The notes beneath the pieces were generated by a model. It searched no databases and had not been told where the DNA came from. It saw only the letters and a list, made by a program, of their open reading frames with translations. From the NCBI GenBank assembly GCA_039029135.1, contig JBCCGT010000042.1:1-27899 (forward strand): 27,899 nt of DNA, written 5' to 3'. The position numbers and the translations under genes were made by a program. Positions 14,429-22,744 of this stretch are shown piece by piece. This DNA is from JALZVT01 sp039029135. Lineage in GTDB: Bacteria > Pseudomonadota > Gammaproteobacteria > Pseudomonadales > Azotimanducaceae. How positions within the stretch are numbered: position 1 is the stretch's first letter; every line of letters begins with the position of its first letter.

Positions 14429-15984
14429 GGCGAGGCGAACTGCGCGAGCCGCGCGTCGAACAGCGGCGGCTTCATCTCCAAAGTTGCGCGATGCGCTTCG
14501 ATCTCTGCCAGCAGCCGCGCCACCACCTCGGGGTGGCGCGCCGCGACGTCGAAGCGTTCCGCCGGATCGTCGCGCAGGTTGTACAACAGCGGGGTCTCCG
14601 GCGTGCTGAGTTCTGGTGGCTGGCCGTAGGCACCCTCGATGGTCAGGTGCAGTTTGAAGTCGCCGGAACGCAGCGCGCGCAGATCGCCCTGGCGGTAAAA
14701 GAAGATCTGACGCCGTGTACCCTCGGCCGCGCCCGCGAGCCGCGCGCTGAGATCCTGGCCGTCGATGTCGGGCGTCGGCGTGGCGCCGGCGAGCGACAGC
14801 GCGGTCGCGTACAGATCGAGCTGCGAGCCGATGTCGCTGACCACGCCGGGTTGCACGAATCGCGGTCCCCAGAAGATCGTCGGCACCCGCATGCCACCCT
14901 CGAAGGTGGTGCCCTTGCCGTGTCGTAACAAACCGGCGCTGCCGCCGTATTCGTTCATCGTCAGCCAGGGTCCGTTGTCGCTGGTGAAGACAACGAGCGT
15001 GTTGTCCGCGAGCCCGAGTCGTTCCAGCGCGCCGACGATCTCGCCGACGCTGAAGTCGAGCTCTTCGATCACGTCGCCGTAGCGACCGCCGAGACTCTTG
15101 CCCGCAAATGCCGCGCTGCGAAAGATCGGCGTGTGCGGCATGCTGTAGGGCACGTACAGCAGAAACGCCTGCTCCGGATGCGCTTGCCGGTGCGCTTGCA
15201 TGAAACGCACTGCCTCGTCCGTGGCGCGCTGCGTCAGCTCGGTTTGCTGTGCCGGCCGCTCCAGCTCTTCATCGCTGAAACCGTCGTCACCGCGCGTGCT
15301 GCGCATGAGCGGCACCCGCCAGTAGTCAATCTGCGGAGCGAAGTACAGCGGCCGCCGCGCGGCGATGACGCGCTGCAGCGACTCAGTGTCGCCCTGCAGG
15401 CTCATCCCGATCAGCTCGTCGAAGTTTTTGCCGTCCGCCCAGTCCATGTCGTTGGAATAGGGAATGCCGTGCCAGTAGTCGAAGCCGTGGCGCGTCGGCA
15501 GAAACTGGGGTTTGTCGCCCAGATGCCACTTGCCGATGATGGCGCTGCGATAGCCGCGTTCTGCCAGCGCCTCCGGCAGGGTGCGCTCGGCCGTTGGCAT
15601 GCCCGTCGGCGAGTTGGGAAAGAACACGCCGATGCGTTTGCCGTACAGGCCGGTGCGCACCGGCAGCATGCCGGTCAGCAGCGCACCGCGACTTGGCGAG
15701 CACACCGGCGCGGCCGCGTAGAAGTCCGTCCAGCGCTGCCCCTCGCGCGCCAGCCGATCCAGGTTGGGCGTGCGAATGTTCGGATGGCCGTAGCTGCCGA
15801 GATCGCCGTAACCGAGATCGTCGGCGTACAGAATGACGATGTTCGGCGGCGGCAACGTTTCTGATTCAGCGGGGATGCGCTCCGGCGGTGTATCAACGAC
15901 GCTACAGCCTGCCGCCAATAACACTGCCCCGAACGCAGCGGCGGCGCGCAGCCGCCAGACCGATGAACCTTCGAAGTTCTTCAT
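14425..15984 (-). CDS. Lipoprotein sulfatase, type I formylglycine-dependent (family S1)
   Basis: A 519-residue sulfatase that would remove sulfate esters from a sugar or other compound in the cell envelope. The N-terminus is a lipoprotein signal with lipobox LAAGC (C27). The metal-binding ADDLGYGDLG follows (D55, D56). The formylglycine motif CSPSRGALLTG starts at C95, with R99. Later come GKWHLGD, MPHTPIF, TSDNGPW and GGMRVPTIFWGP, all expected active-site segments. Activity would need a formylglycine-generating enzyme, which is not in this window. The ATG overlaps the GH3 stop as ATGA (15981-15984), so the pair is almost certainly one transcript. The substrate is unknown; pairing with a glycosidase suggests a sulfated glycan or glycoside. 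Confidence 0.93.
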   Translation of the reverse strand: MKNFEGSSVWRLRAAAAFGAVLLAAGCSVVDTPPERIPAESETLPPPNIVILYADDLGYGDLGSYGHPNIRTPNLDRLAREGQRWTDFYAAAPVCSPSRGALLTGMLPVRTGLYGKRIGVFFPNSPTGMPTAERTLPEALAERGYRSAIIGKWHLGDKPQFLPTRHGFDYWHGIPYSNDMDWADGKNFDELIGMSLQGDTESLQRVIAARRPLYFAPQIDYWRVPLMRSTRGDDGFSDEELERPAQQTELTQRATDEAVRFMQAHRQAHPEQAFLLYVPYSMPHTPIFRSAAFAGKSLGGRYGDVIEELDFSVGEIVGALERLGLADNTLVVFTSDNGPWLTMNEYGGSAGLLRHGKGTTFEGGMRVPTIFWGPRFVQPGVVSDIGSQLDLYATALSLAGATPTPDIDGQDLSARLAGAAEGTRRQIFFYRQGDLRALRSGDFKLHLTIEGAYGQPPELSTPETPLLYNLRDDPAERFDVAARHPEVVARLLAEIEAHRATLEMKPPLFDARLAQFASP

Positions 15985-18482
15985 TCCCCAGACTCCCTTT
16001 TATCGCGGTCTACCCGCGCGCTATCGCGGGATTCGCCGCGCGATTCGCTGCGGGAGGCAAACGCCTGACGCAGCGCGCGCAGGTACCGGCCGTTCAATAC
16101 CGACAGCACCATCTCAAGCTGTTCGAAATTCATCTTGCCGCCGCTGAACAGCGCAAGCGACCGCAGCGGCATATGATTCGCGATCTCTTCGAACATGCGG
16201 GCGAGCGTGGGGTCCGCGCCGTCGCTGATGCCCATGTTACGGCGAAACTCCGTCACGACGCGCGCCTTGAAGCGGCGCCCGAACCAGCCCTGGTTGCCGA
16301 TCTCCAGCAGCGAGGAGTTCATGTGATACGGACGCTCCGGCTCGGGCGGCGGCACCGACTTGCCCAGCATCGCGGCGAAGGTCTCGTCACCCACGTCAAA
16401 AGCGCCGGGCGCCAGTCGCGGTCCGGGAATCGTCAGGGCGGCCGAGGGCGCGTGTTCGGAGTGCAGCGTCACGCGGGCGGTCAGGCGTATGTCGCGACTG
16501 GACGCGCCGACGCGAATCTCGTATTCGCCCGGCTGCAGCATCCAGCACGACTGACCCGGATCGAAGATCGCCAGCCGCTCGAGGGGAATCGCGAGCCGCA
16601 GGTCTTCTCGTTCGTCCGGCGCGAGCTCGCAGCGCGCGAACGCCTTCAGCTCCTGCTGCGGTCGCCAAACGCGCGCCTCGTCGTCGACCTTGTGCACGAA
16701 AACCTGCGCGACCTCGGCGCCGACGCGCGCGCCCGCGTTGCGCAGCGCGAAGCTCACCTGCAGCGCATCGTCGATCTGCGCCACGTCCAGGGCGTCGAAT
16801 TCGAACGTTGTGTAGCTAAGCCCGTGACCGAACGGAAACAGCACGTCGGCGCCCGCGGTATCGAAATAGCGATAGCCGACGTACAGACCCTCGCGGTATT
16901 GCACCTGTCGGTTGGCGCCGGGGAAGTGCTTGTCCGCAGGCACGTCGCTCTGCGCCAGCGGAAAGGTCTCGGCCAGCTTGCCGCTGGGATTGGCGACGCC
17001 GAGCAGCAAATCGACAACCGCGCTGCCGCCGGCCTGACCGCCGAGATACGCCTCCAGAATCGCGCGCGGTTGCTCGACCCAGGGCATTGCCACCGGCGCG
17101 CCGTTGGCCAACACCACGACGGTGTTGGGCTGCGCCGCGCAGACCGCCTCGATCAGCCGGTTGTGCTGCGCCGGCATGTCCATGTGCGAACGATCGAAGC
17201 CTTCGGACTCAAAGGTCACCGGCAGGCCCGCGAAGACGATCGCGACGTCCGCGTCACTCGCGGTGGTCGCCGCCGCATTGATCAAAGCCGCGTCCTCGGG
17301 CGAGAACTCCGCCTCATAGCCGGGCGCGTAGTTCAGTTCAGCCTCCGGCAGCGCCGCCGCCAGCGCGTCGAACGCGCAGTCGAGGCGCGTGGGGTTCACC
17401 TGCGAGCTGCCAGTGCCCTGATAGCGCGGCGTCTTCGCAAAGGCGCCGATCACCGAGATGCGCGCCGCAGGCGCGAGCGGCAGCACGCCGTCGTTGGTCA
17501 GCAGCACAGCGGACTGAGTCGCGGCCCGGCGCGCGAGCGCGTGGTGGGCGTCGTGATCGACCGGCGCGCGCCGCGCGACCGTGTCCGCGCCGCACAGCGC
17601 GAGCGCAACGTTGCGCTCAATCATGCGATCGAGATCGGACTCGGCAAGCTCGCCGTTCGTCACCGCGCGCACGATGCGCCGGTCGTTGATACCGCCACTG
17701 GCCGGCATCTCAAGATCGAGGCCAGAGGTCACGCCCGCGACGCGATCGTTCGTCGCGCCCCAATCCGTCACCACCAGGCCCTCGAAGCCCCACTCGTCGC
17801 GCAGCACGCGATTCAGCAGCCAGTCGTGCTCGCCGCAGTAGACACCGTTGACGCGGTTGTACGCGCACATCACTGTCCAGGGTTGCGCCTTTTTAACCGC
17901 AATCTCGAAGCCGCGCAGATAGATTTCCCGCAGGGTGCGTTCGTCGACGATGGCGTCGACGTACATACGGCCGAGCTCCTGATTGTTGACCGCAAAGTGC
18001 TTGATGCTGGTGCCGACGCCCTGGGACTGCACACCGTTCACCAGCGCGGCGGCCAGCTCGCCGGTTAGCAGAGGATCTTCGGAGAAGTACTCGAAGTTGC
18101 GACCGCACAGCGGGTGACGCTTGATGTTCATGCCGGGCCCCAGCAGCACGGCCACGTCCTCGGCCACGCACTGCTCGCCTAGCGCGACGCCGATCTCGTG
18201 CAGCAGCCCGAGGTCCCAGGTCGCCGCAAGACCGCTGGCGGTGGGGAAACAGGTGGCGGGCACGGCGCGATTCAGGCCGACGTGGTCGCCGCCCGTCGCC
18301 TGCTTGCGCAGGCCGTGCGGGCCGTCCGTCACCATCACCGGCGCCAGTCCCAGCCGCTCGCAGCCATCGAGGTGCCAGAAGTCACGACCGGAGGCGAGCC
18401 GCGCCTTTTCCTCCAGCGTCATCTGCGCCACCAGCGTCGCCGCCTCGTTGTGTTTCGATCGCAGCCCCGAGTTCGCTCGCAC
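15981..18482 (-). CDS. Glycoside hydrolase family 3, beta-glucosidase-like, with C-terminal extension
   Basis: About 833 residues. The GH3 barrel carries VTDGPHGLRK near the N-terminus, SIKHFAVNNQE, and the nucleophile aspartate in VVTDWG (about D240). The second alpha/beta domain has FESEGFDRSHMDMP, with the likely acid/base glutamate near residue 425. A fibronectin-III-like domain follows (to about 640), and then a ~100-150-residue C-terminal region that ends in a highly charged R/E/S/D tail. There is no signal peptide, so the enzyme seems cytoplasmic while the coupled sulfatase is exported. The start is uncertain: I prefer GTG at 18482 or TTG at 18491, behind GGAGGAG. A frame open to 18644 begins with Arg/Ser-rich sequence and crosses a promoter-like TACACT, so I reject it. 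Substrate linkage is unknown. Confidence 0.88.
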   Translation of the reverse strand: MRANSGLRSKHNEAATLVAQMTLEEKARLASGRDFWHLDGCERLGLAPVMVTDGPHGLRKQATGGDHVGLNRAVPATCFPTASGLAATWDLGLLHEIGVALGEQCVAEDVAVLLGPGMNIKRHPLCGRNFEYFSEDPLLTGELAAALVNGVQSQGVGTSIKHFAVNNQELGRMYVDAIVDERTLREIYLRGFEIAVKKAQPWTVMCAYNRVNGVYCGEHDWLLNRVLRDEWGFEGLVVTDWGATNDRVAGVTSGLDLEMPASGGINDRRIVRAVTNGELAESDLDRMIERNVALALCGADTVARRAPVDHDAHHALARRAATQSAVLLTNDGVLPLAPAARISVIGAFAKTPRYQGTGSSQVNPTRLDCAFDALAAALPEAELNYAPGYEAEFSPEDAALINAAATTASDADVAIVFAGLPVTFESEGFDRSHMDMPAQHNRLIEAVCAAQPNTVVVLANGAPVAMPWVEQPRAILEAYLGGQAGGSAVVDLLLGVANPSGKLAETFPLAQSDVPADKHFPGANRQVQYREGLYVGYRYFDTAGADVLFPFGHGLSYTTFEFDALDVAQIDDALQVSFALRNAGARVGAEVAQVFVHKVDDEARVWRPQQELKAFARCELAPDEREDLRLAIPLERLAIFDPGQSCWMLQPGEYEIRVGASSRDIRLTARVTLHSEHAPSAALTIPGPRLAPGAFDVGDETFAAMLGKSVPPPEPERPYHMNSSLLEIGNQGWFGRRFKARVVTEFRRNMGISDGADPTLARMFEEIANHMPLRSLALFSGGKMNFEQLEMVLSVLNGRYLRALRQAFASRSESRGESRDSARVDRDKRESGE

Positions 18483-18527
18483 GTCGATCAACGCCTCCTC
18501 CACACCCAGCGGACACACGCAACGGAC

Positions 18528-18533
18528 AGTGTA
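18528..18533 (-). promoter_or_regulatory. Possible -10 element of the GH3-sulfatase operon
   Basis: On the minus strand TACACT lies about 40-50 bases before the preferred GH3 start, inside the 176-bp region facing the divergent barrel-protein gene. No convincing -35 hexamer is found at 16-18 bases upstream, so it is only a hint. It does agree with the downstream start choice for the GH3 gene. Confidence 0.2.
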
Positions 18534-18658
18534 ACCGCGCCTTCGCGCATTCGACGCAGCAACCGCGGAATCTGCCGATGCGTTCGTCGACGGACGCGCC
18601 GTCGTGCGGCAGGCTAAGCGCGACTTTGCGACAAAGCGTGGCAACGGCGGAAACCCGA

Positions 18659-19447
18659 ATGCACCGAGCGGACCAAAAGCGACAAGTTGACGGTGGCACG
18701 AGCGCGAGACGAAGGTCGCGGGCGCGCACCCACGCCGTGCGCCGGGGCCTGTTCGCCGCGCTCGCGCTGCTGTGCGCGCTGCCGGGTACGGCGGCCGCCG
18801 ACAACACCGGCGGCGTGTTCGGTCCGGTCGTGGAAGAGGGCCACCGCTCCTGGCAGTACCGCATCGCCGTGGACACCGACACCGAGGCCCTGGCCCAGCG
18901 CATCCACTATCAGCGTTCCATCGACGACGACTTCATGTGGCGCGTGGTGGCACAGACTCGGCGCGCCACCGCGAACGCAGACCAGGAGTTCGACTATGTA
19001 CAGGGCGAGCTGTTCTGGCAGCTCGGCGATCTGCGGCCCGGCTGGCAGCAGGGCCTGCGCTTCGACCTGCGCCTGCGCGACGGCGACCGGCCGCAGCAGG
19101 TCGGGCTGAATTGGATGCACGACATCGAGCTCGGCGGCGACTGGATGCTCCGCGCGCTGGCGCTGAGCGTGCTGCAGTTTGGCGACAACGATCGCGACGC
19201 GCTGATCCTGCAGACGCGTGGCAGCCTCAACCGGCGACTGGCACCCGGCACGATGGCCTCGCTGTCGCTGTTCGCGAATCTGGGCGACACCGACGACTTC
19301 GGCGTGGGCAAACGCGCTCAGCAGTTGGGGCCAACGTTCGCGATGAACGTCGGCAGGCGCTGGCAGCTTGTGGTGGGCTATCTCGCCGGGCTGAACGGCG
19401 CGTCACCCGACCATCAGCTGCGCGCCTGGCTGACGCTGCAGCCCTAA
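18659..19447 (+). CDS. Exported protein, probable small outer-membrane beta-barrel
   Basis: I do not recognise a named family. From the ATG at 18659 the product is 262 residues. It has a basic stretch followed by a signal peptide (RRGLFAALALLCALPGTAAA) with likely cleavage before DN. The mature ~210 residues show repeated amphipathic strands of 9-12 residues (WQYRIAVDT, FMWRVVAQT, GLRFDLRLRD, ATMASLSLFANL-like, QLVVGYLAGL), as in 8-10-stranded outer-membrane barrels. The start could be GTG at 18737, which gives a more normal 20-residue signal; neither start has a strong ribosome binding site. The gene is divergent from the GH3-sulfatase pair. A role as a glycan or solute porin for that locus is possible but unproven. 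Confidence 0.65.
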   Translation: MHRADQKRQVDGGTSARRRSRARTHAVRRGLFAALALLCALPGTAAADNTGGVFGPVVEEGHRSWQYRIAVDTDTEALAQRIHYQRSIDDDFMWRVVAQTRRATANADQEFDYVQGELFWQLGDLRPGWQQGLRFDLRLRDGDRPQQVGLNWMHDIELGGDWMLRALALSVLQFGDNDRDALILQTRGSLNRRLAPGTMASLSLFANLGDTDDFGVGKRAQQLGPTFAMNVGRRWQLVVGYLAGLNGASPDHQLRAWLTLQP

Positions 19448-19449
19448 GC

Positions 19450-19468
19450 GCGCCGAGGAAAAGGGCGC
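19450..19468. terminator. Stem-loop between convergent barrel protein and acyl-CoA dehydrogenase genes
   Basis: GCGCC (19450-19454) pairs with GGCGC (19464-19468) across a 9-base purine-rich loop. It lies in the 35-bp gap between two convergent stop codons. It could end transcription from both sides, though there is no U-run. Confidence 0.35.
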
Positions 19469-19482
19469 AGCAGCGAGGCTGA

Positions 19483-20685
19483 CTAGAGCCCCAGCACCGC
19501 CTTGGCGACCACGTTCTTCTGCACTTCGCGCGAGCCGCCGAACACGGACGCGGCGCGGTCGTTCAGGTACTTCGCGGTCGCCGTCTCCGCGTAGCCGGGC
19601 CCGACCCACGCCTCGTTGTAGCCGTTGAGCGAGATGAAGTTGGCGTGCGGCATCGAGTAGTGATGCACGGCCTCGACCTTCAGCTCCGAAATGCCCTGCT
19701 TGATGTCGACGGAGGTGTTCTTAACCAGCGACGATCCTGGGCCGGGGCTCTCGCCGCGGGACAGCCGCGCGAGCGTCTGCAGTTCGGTTAGTTCGAGCGA
19801 CTGGGTGCGGATCTCGAGTTCGCTGATGCGGCCGCGGAAACCCGGATCGTCATAGAGGCAGCCGCCTTCGGCCTGCTCAGTGCGCGCCACGGCCTTCAGC
19901 TCTTCCAGCGCGATCTTCAGCCCGGCCGAGGCCGCGCCGCCGCCGCGCTCGAACTCGAGCAGGTACTTCGCCACTGTCCAGCCTTCGTTCTCCGGCCCCA
20001 CGCGCATGCTCTGGGACACGCGCACGTCTTCCAGGAACACCTGATTCACCTCGTGATCCCCGGCCATGGTGATGATCGGCGCGACCGACACCCCGGGCGT
20101 GTCCATGGGGATCAGCAGGAAGCTGATGCCGGCCTGCGGCTTAACGTCGGGATCGGTGCGCACGAGACAAAAGATGTGGTCCGCGAACTGCGCGTGGGTC
20201 GTCCAGATCTTGGTGCCGTTGACGACGTAGTCATCGCCGTCCTTGACGGCGCGGGTCTTGAGGCTCGCGAGGTCCGAACCCGAACCCGGCTCCGAATAGC
20301 CCTGACACCAGTAGTGCTCGCCGGACAGCATCTTCGGGATGTACTCGCGCAGCTGCTCTGGCGTGCCGTACTTGAACAGCACCGGCGCGAGCATGCGCAG
20401 GCCGAGCGGTATCAGGCCGGGCGCCCCGACCCGGGCGTTCTCTTCGTTCCAGATGTACTTCTGGGTGATGGACCAGCCCGTGCCGCCGTGCTCTGTGGGC
20501 CAGGACGGCACCGCCCAGCCCTTCTCGACCAGCACCTCCTGCCAGGCGAGCGCAAGATCGCGATCCGCGAAGACCGTGGTGGTCTTGGACGCCCGCTCGC
20601 GCATCTCCGGGGTCAGCCGTGCGGCCAGAAAGTCTCGCACCTCGGTGCGAAAGGCCTCGTCGGCCGGCGAAAACTCGATCTTCAT
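19483..20685 (-). CDS. Acyl-CoA dehydrogenase family protein
   Basis: A 400-residue FAD enzyme that introduces the alpha-beta double bond into an acyl-CoA. The N-terminal helical domain (1-~120) is followed by YSEPGSGSDLASLKT (the FAD/substrate segment, about 134-148) and VNGTKIWTTHAQFADHIFCLVRTD, the typical central beta domain. The C-terminal helical domain ends with ASVFGGSREVQKNVVAKAVLGL, where the standard motif is GGxxEIQRNxIA. The presence of R and V in this motif and the FERGGG segment (about residue 248) are like the FadE proteins used on branched or steroid side chains, but substrate prediction is uncertain. The ATG has an AAGGAG site 7 bases upstream. It is divergent from the SDR gene. 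Confidence 0.92.
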   Translation of the reverse strand: MKIEFSPADEAFRTEVRDFLAARLTPEMRERASKTTTVFADRDLALAWQEVLVEKGWAVPSWPTEHGGTGWSITQKYIWNEENARVGAPGLIPLGLRMLAPVLFKYGTPEQLREYIPKMLSGEHYWCQGYSEPGSGSDLASLKTRAVKDGDDYVVNGTKIWTTHAQFADHIFCLVRTDPDVKPQAGISFLLIPMDTPGVSVAPIITMAGDHEVNQVFLEDVRVSQSMRVGPENEGWTVAKYLLEFERGGGAASAGLKIALEELKAVARTEQAEGGCLYDDPGFRGRISELEIRTQSLELTELQTLARLSRGESPGPGSSLVKNTSVDIKQGISELKVEAVHHYSMPHANFISLNGYNEAWVGPGYAETATAKYLNDRAASVFGGSREVQKNVVAKAVLGL

Positions 20686-20920
20686 GTCGGCGCTCCTTGT
20701 TTACCCGTTGGGGACACCGCCATCCCCCACCCTGCATGCCTGCCCTGGGCTTACCTTCCTCGCCCTTGCGGCCGCTGTCGAGGGGCAGGCCGATCCGGGT
20801 CAGGCGCGGTGCACTAGTGGCGAGCTTCGGCGGTCATAGCGTACCGTGCTTAGGCGTCGCGGCGTGCCTGCCTGTCTGTCTATCTTTAGCCGCGACGATG
20901 CACGAACCGGGAGGAACCCA

Positions 20921-21700
20921 ATGAGCACAGAGACCGCCTTTCTGACCGGCGCGGCCAGCGGCATCGGCGCCGCCGTGGCGCGCCGGCTGACCGCCGAGGG
21001 GGTGCGGGTCGCCATCTGTGACGTCGACACCACCCGGGGCGGGGCACTGGCCGCGGAGCTGGACGGGCTGTTCATCGAGTGCGACGTCAGCGACTTCGAC
21101 AGCATGAGCGCCGCCGTCGCGCGCGTGGTCGCGGAGTGGGGCGCGCCCCAATTCGTCCACCTGAATGCCGGGGTGATGACGGTCGCGCCGGACGCCCCGT
21201 ACCTCGCCATCGAGGAGGTCTCGCTCGCGCAGTACCAGCGCATCCTGGGCATCAATCTCGATGGACTGTTTCACGGCCTGAAGGCGCTGCTGCCCGTGGT
21301 GCGCGAGACCACCGGCGCCATCACCCTGACCGCCTCGACCGCCGCGTTCAGCCGGCTGGCGATCGACCCGCTGTATGCGACGACCAAGTACGCCGCCCTC
21401 GGGCTGATGCGCGGGGTCGCGGCGGCGAACGCCGACCACCCGGTGCGCATCAACGCGATCTGTCCCGGCGTGGTCGACACGCCGATCGTGCCCGATGCGT
21501 TTCGCGGGATGGCGGACCTGGAGGTCATGTCGACGGACGTGATGGCCGCCGAGGTCGTCGATCTGCTGCGCCACGGCGCTAGCGGCGAAGCGCGCGTCAA
21601 AGTAAGCGCTCACCTACCAGCGATCGCAGTTGAACCAGTGGACATCGGCGCACTGGCAGCCGCAGCGAACGCCGCGGGGTCGGACGATCCTGCCACCTAG
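20921..21700 (+). CDS. Short-chain dehydrogenase/reductase (SDR)
   Basis: A 259-residue NAD(P)-dependent oxidoreductase. The cofactor motif TGAASGIG is at 9-16, and D34 after the second strand favours NAD(H). NAG is at 82-84, the catalytic serine region TAST at 137-140, and YATTK gives Y152 and K156. It would oxidise or reduce a secondary alcohol/ketone. The ATG has a GGGAGGAA site 6 bases upstream; in-frame sequence further up is non-coding in character. It shares the 235-bp intergenic region with the divergent acyl-CoA dehydrogenase gene, so joint control and a shared beta-oxidation-like pathway are plausible. The C-terminal ~35 residues beyond the core (KVSAHLPAIAVEPVDIGALA) look family-specific. 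Confidence 0.92.
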   Translation: MSTETAFLTGAASGIGAAVARRLTAEGVRVAICDVDTTRGGALAAELDGLFIECDVSDFDSMSAAVARVVAEWGAPQFVHLNAGVMTVAPDAPYLAIEEVSLAQYQRILGINLDGLFHGLKALLPVVRETTGAITLTASTAAFSRLAIDPLYATTKYAALGLMRGVAAANADHPVRINAICPGVVDTPIVPDAFRGMADLEVMSTDVMAAEVVDLLRHGASGEARVKVSAHLPAIAVEPVDIGALAAAANAAGSDDPAT

Positions 21701-21728
21701 TTGAGCAGCAGCTTCGGCGCCCGGCACA

Positions 21729-21750
21729 CCGTCCAGGCTCGCCGGGACGG
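21729..21750 (+). terminator. Stem-loop after the SDR gene
   Basis: CCGTCC (21729-21734) and GGACGG (21745-21750) can pair around a 10-base loop and are followed by TTCGCT. It lies 29 bases past the SDR stop codon. The missing U-run keeps confidence low. Confidence 0.3.
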
Positions 21751-21847
21751 TTCGCTAGGGCGGCCTGCGGCTCACATGTGACTCACTTGTGCGGACGCGA
21801 TTCGCGAACCCTGTCACGCAAGGCTGTTCGATCTGATCAAAAAGTAA

Positions 21848-21863
21848 CCGAACGTTCGTTCTG
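21848..21863 (-). promoter_or_regulatory. Candidate TetR operator, copy 1 (upstream)
   Basis: Read on the minus strand this is CAGAACGAACGTTCGG, with the perfect 10-bp palindrome CGAACGTTCG at its core. It stands 33 bp before the preferred ATG of the TetR gene, just where an autorepressor would bind. The same 16 bases recur in opposite orientation inside the gene. Confidence 0.6.
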
Positions 21864-21895
21864 TGAGCGCGGGACTTGTGCGAACATCCGCGTCC

Positions 21896-22612
21896 ATGAC
21901 GATGAGCGAGGAACAGGCCTCCGGGCAGGCCTCAGACGGCACCGGCGAAGAATCATCAGGGCAGGTGTTGGGCGCGGCCGATGACCAGAACGAACGTTCG
22001 GCCGGCCAAGTTGACGACCCCCAACCCGACCATCAGGCGACCCCATCCGCCGGCTCCGCGGGGCAGGTCGCGCTGCTTGCCCCGCTGTACGAGGTGTTCG
22101 TTCGCCAGGGCTATCACGGCGCCTCGCTGACCGATCTCGCGCGCGGCTGCGGTCGCGGCAAGGCGAGCCTGTATCACCACTTCCCGGGCGGCAAGCGGGA
22201 GATGCTCGACCTGCTGATCCGGCACTCGGCCGAGCGGCTGGAGACCCTCGCCTACGGCCACCTGCGACGCGACGCCGACCCGCCCCGCCGCCTGCGGCGG
22301 TTCATCGACGGCTTCGCGGCGTACACCGACGGCGGCCGCCGCAACTGCCTGCTGGGGGTGCTGAGCGCCACGACGCCGGAGCTGCTGGGCGACGCCTTGG
22401 GCGCCCGACAACAGGAATGGCGGGCACTGCTCGAGTCCACCCTGCGCGACGCAGGCGCCGGCAAGAAGTCCGCCCGCCACCTGGCCCGCAGCGTGCTGGC
22501 CCGACTGTACGGCAGCCTGGCCCTCGACCGGCTGGAGCCCGAGGACGAGAGCTTCCGCCGCACCTGCAAACGCCTGAAGAAAGAGCTGGCCGACGCGTTC
22601 GACGGAAACTGA
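21896..22612 (+). CDS. TetR-family transcriptional regulator with low-complexity N-terminal extension
   Basis: From the ATG at 21896 the protein has 238 residues. The first ~55 are acidic and low in complexity, with (S/A)GQ repeated four times. The DNA-binding domain follows: LLAPLYEVFVRQGYHGASLTDLARGCGRGKASLYHHFPGGKREML, a clear TetR helix-turn-helix (T..DLA...G...ASLYHHF). The ligand domain contains NCLLGVLSATTPE, as in the YxaF/LmrA subgroup. The start is uncertain: GTG at 21863 and ATG at 21902 are in frame, and GTG at 21965, with AGGG nearby, would give 215 residues, nearer the family norm; none has a strong ribosome binding site. A 16-bp element occurs on both sides of the start region, so autoregulation is likely. 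The acyl-CoA dehydrogenase/SDR genes are possible but unproven targets. Confidence 0.85.
   Translation: MTMSEEQASGQASDGTGEESSGQVLGAADDQNERSAGQVDDPQPDHQATPSAGSAGQVALLAPLYEVFVRQGYHGASLTDLARGCGRGKASLYHHFPGGKREMLDLLIRHSAERLETLAYGHLRRDADPPRRLRRFIDGFAAYTDGGRRNCLLGVLSATTPELLGDALGARQQEWRALLESTLRDAGAGKKSARHLARSVLARLYGSLALDRLEPEDESFRRTCKRLKKELADAFDGN
21986..22001 (+). promoter_or_regulatory. Candidate TetR operator, copy 2 (inside the coding region)
   Basis: CAGAACGAACGTTCGG on the plus strand, identical over 16 bases to copy 1 but inverted. The palindrome centres are 142 bp apart. It falls in the part that encodes the low-complexity extension, before the helix-turn-helix, where coding constraint seems weak. 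Looping or roadblock repression is possible. Confidence 0.5.
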
Positions 22613-22744
22613 AACACAGCCGGCCGACATCCTTGTCCGATCGGCGCGGCGGGCGCCGCAGGGCGTCGAGCGCATGGACGGTATGCAGCGATAGAGCCCG
22701 CCTGAACGGCCGGTTACCATGAGCCTCCAAAGTCGAGGCCCAGC

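Noticed and set aside
15888..18068. 726-codon open frame on the plus strand, opposite the GH3 gene
   Set aside because: Arg/Gln/His-rich translation typical of an antisense frame. The opposite strand encodes a complete GH3 enzyme.
18483..18644. N-terminal extension of the GH3 protein by 54 residues
   Set aside because: The extra residues are Arg/Ser/Ala-rich with no GH3 similarity. A ribosome binding site (GGAGGAG) and a TACACT element point to a start near 18482-18491.
22623..22744. Promoter and small hairpins before hemB
   Set aside because: Only short GC stems and a TACCAT hexamer without a matching -35 were seen, so no feature was called.
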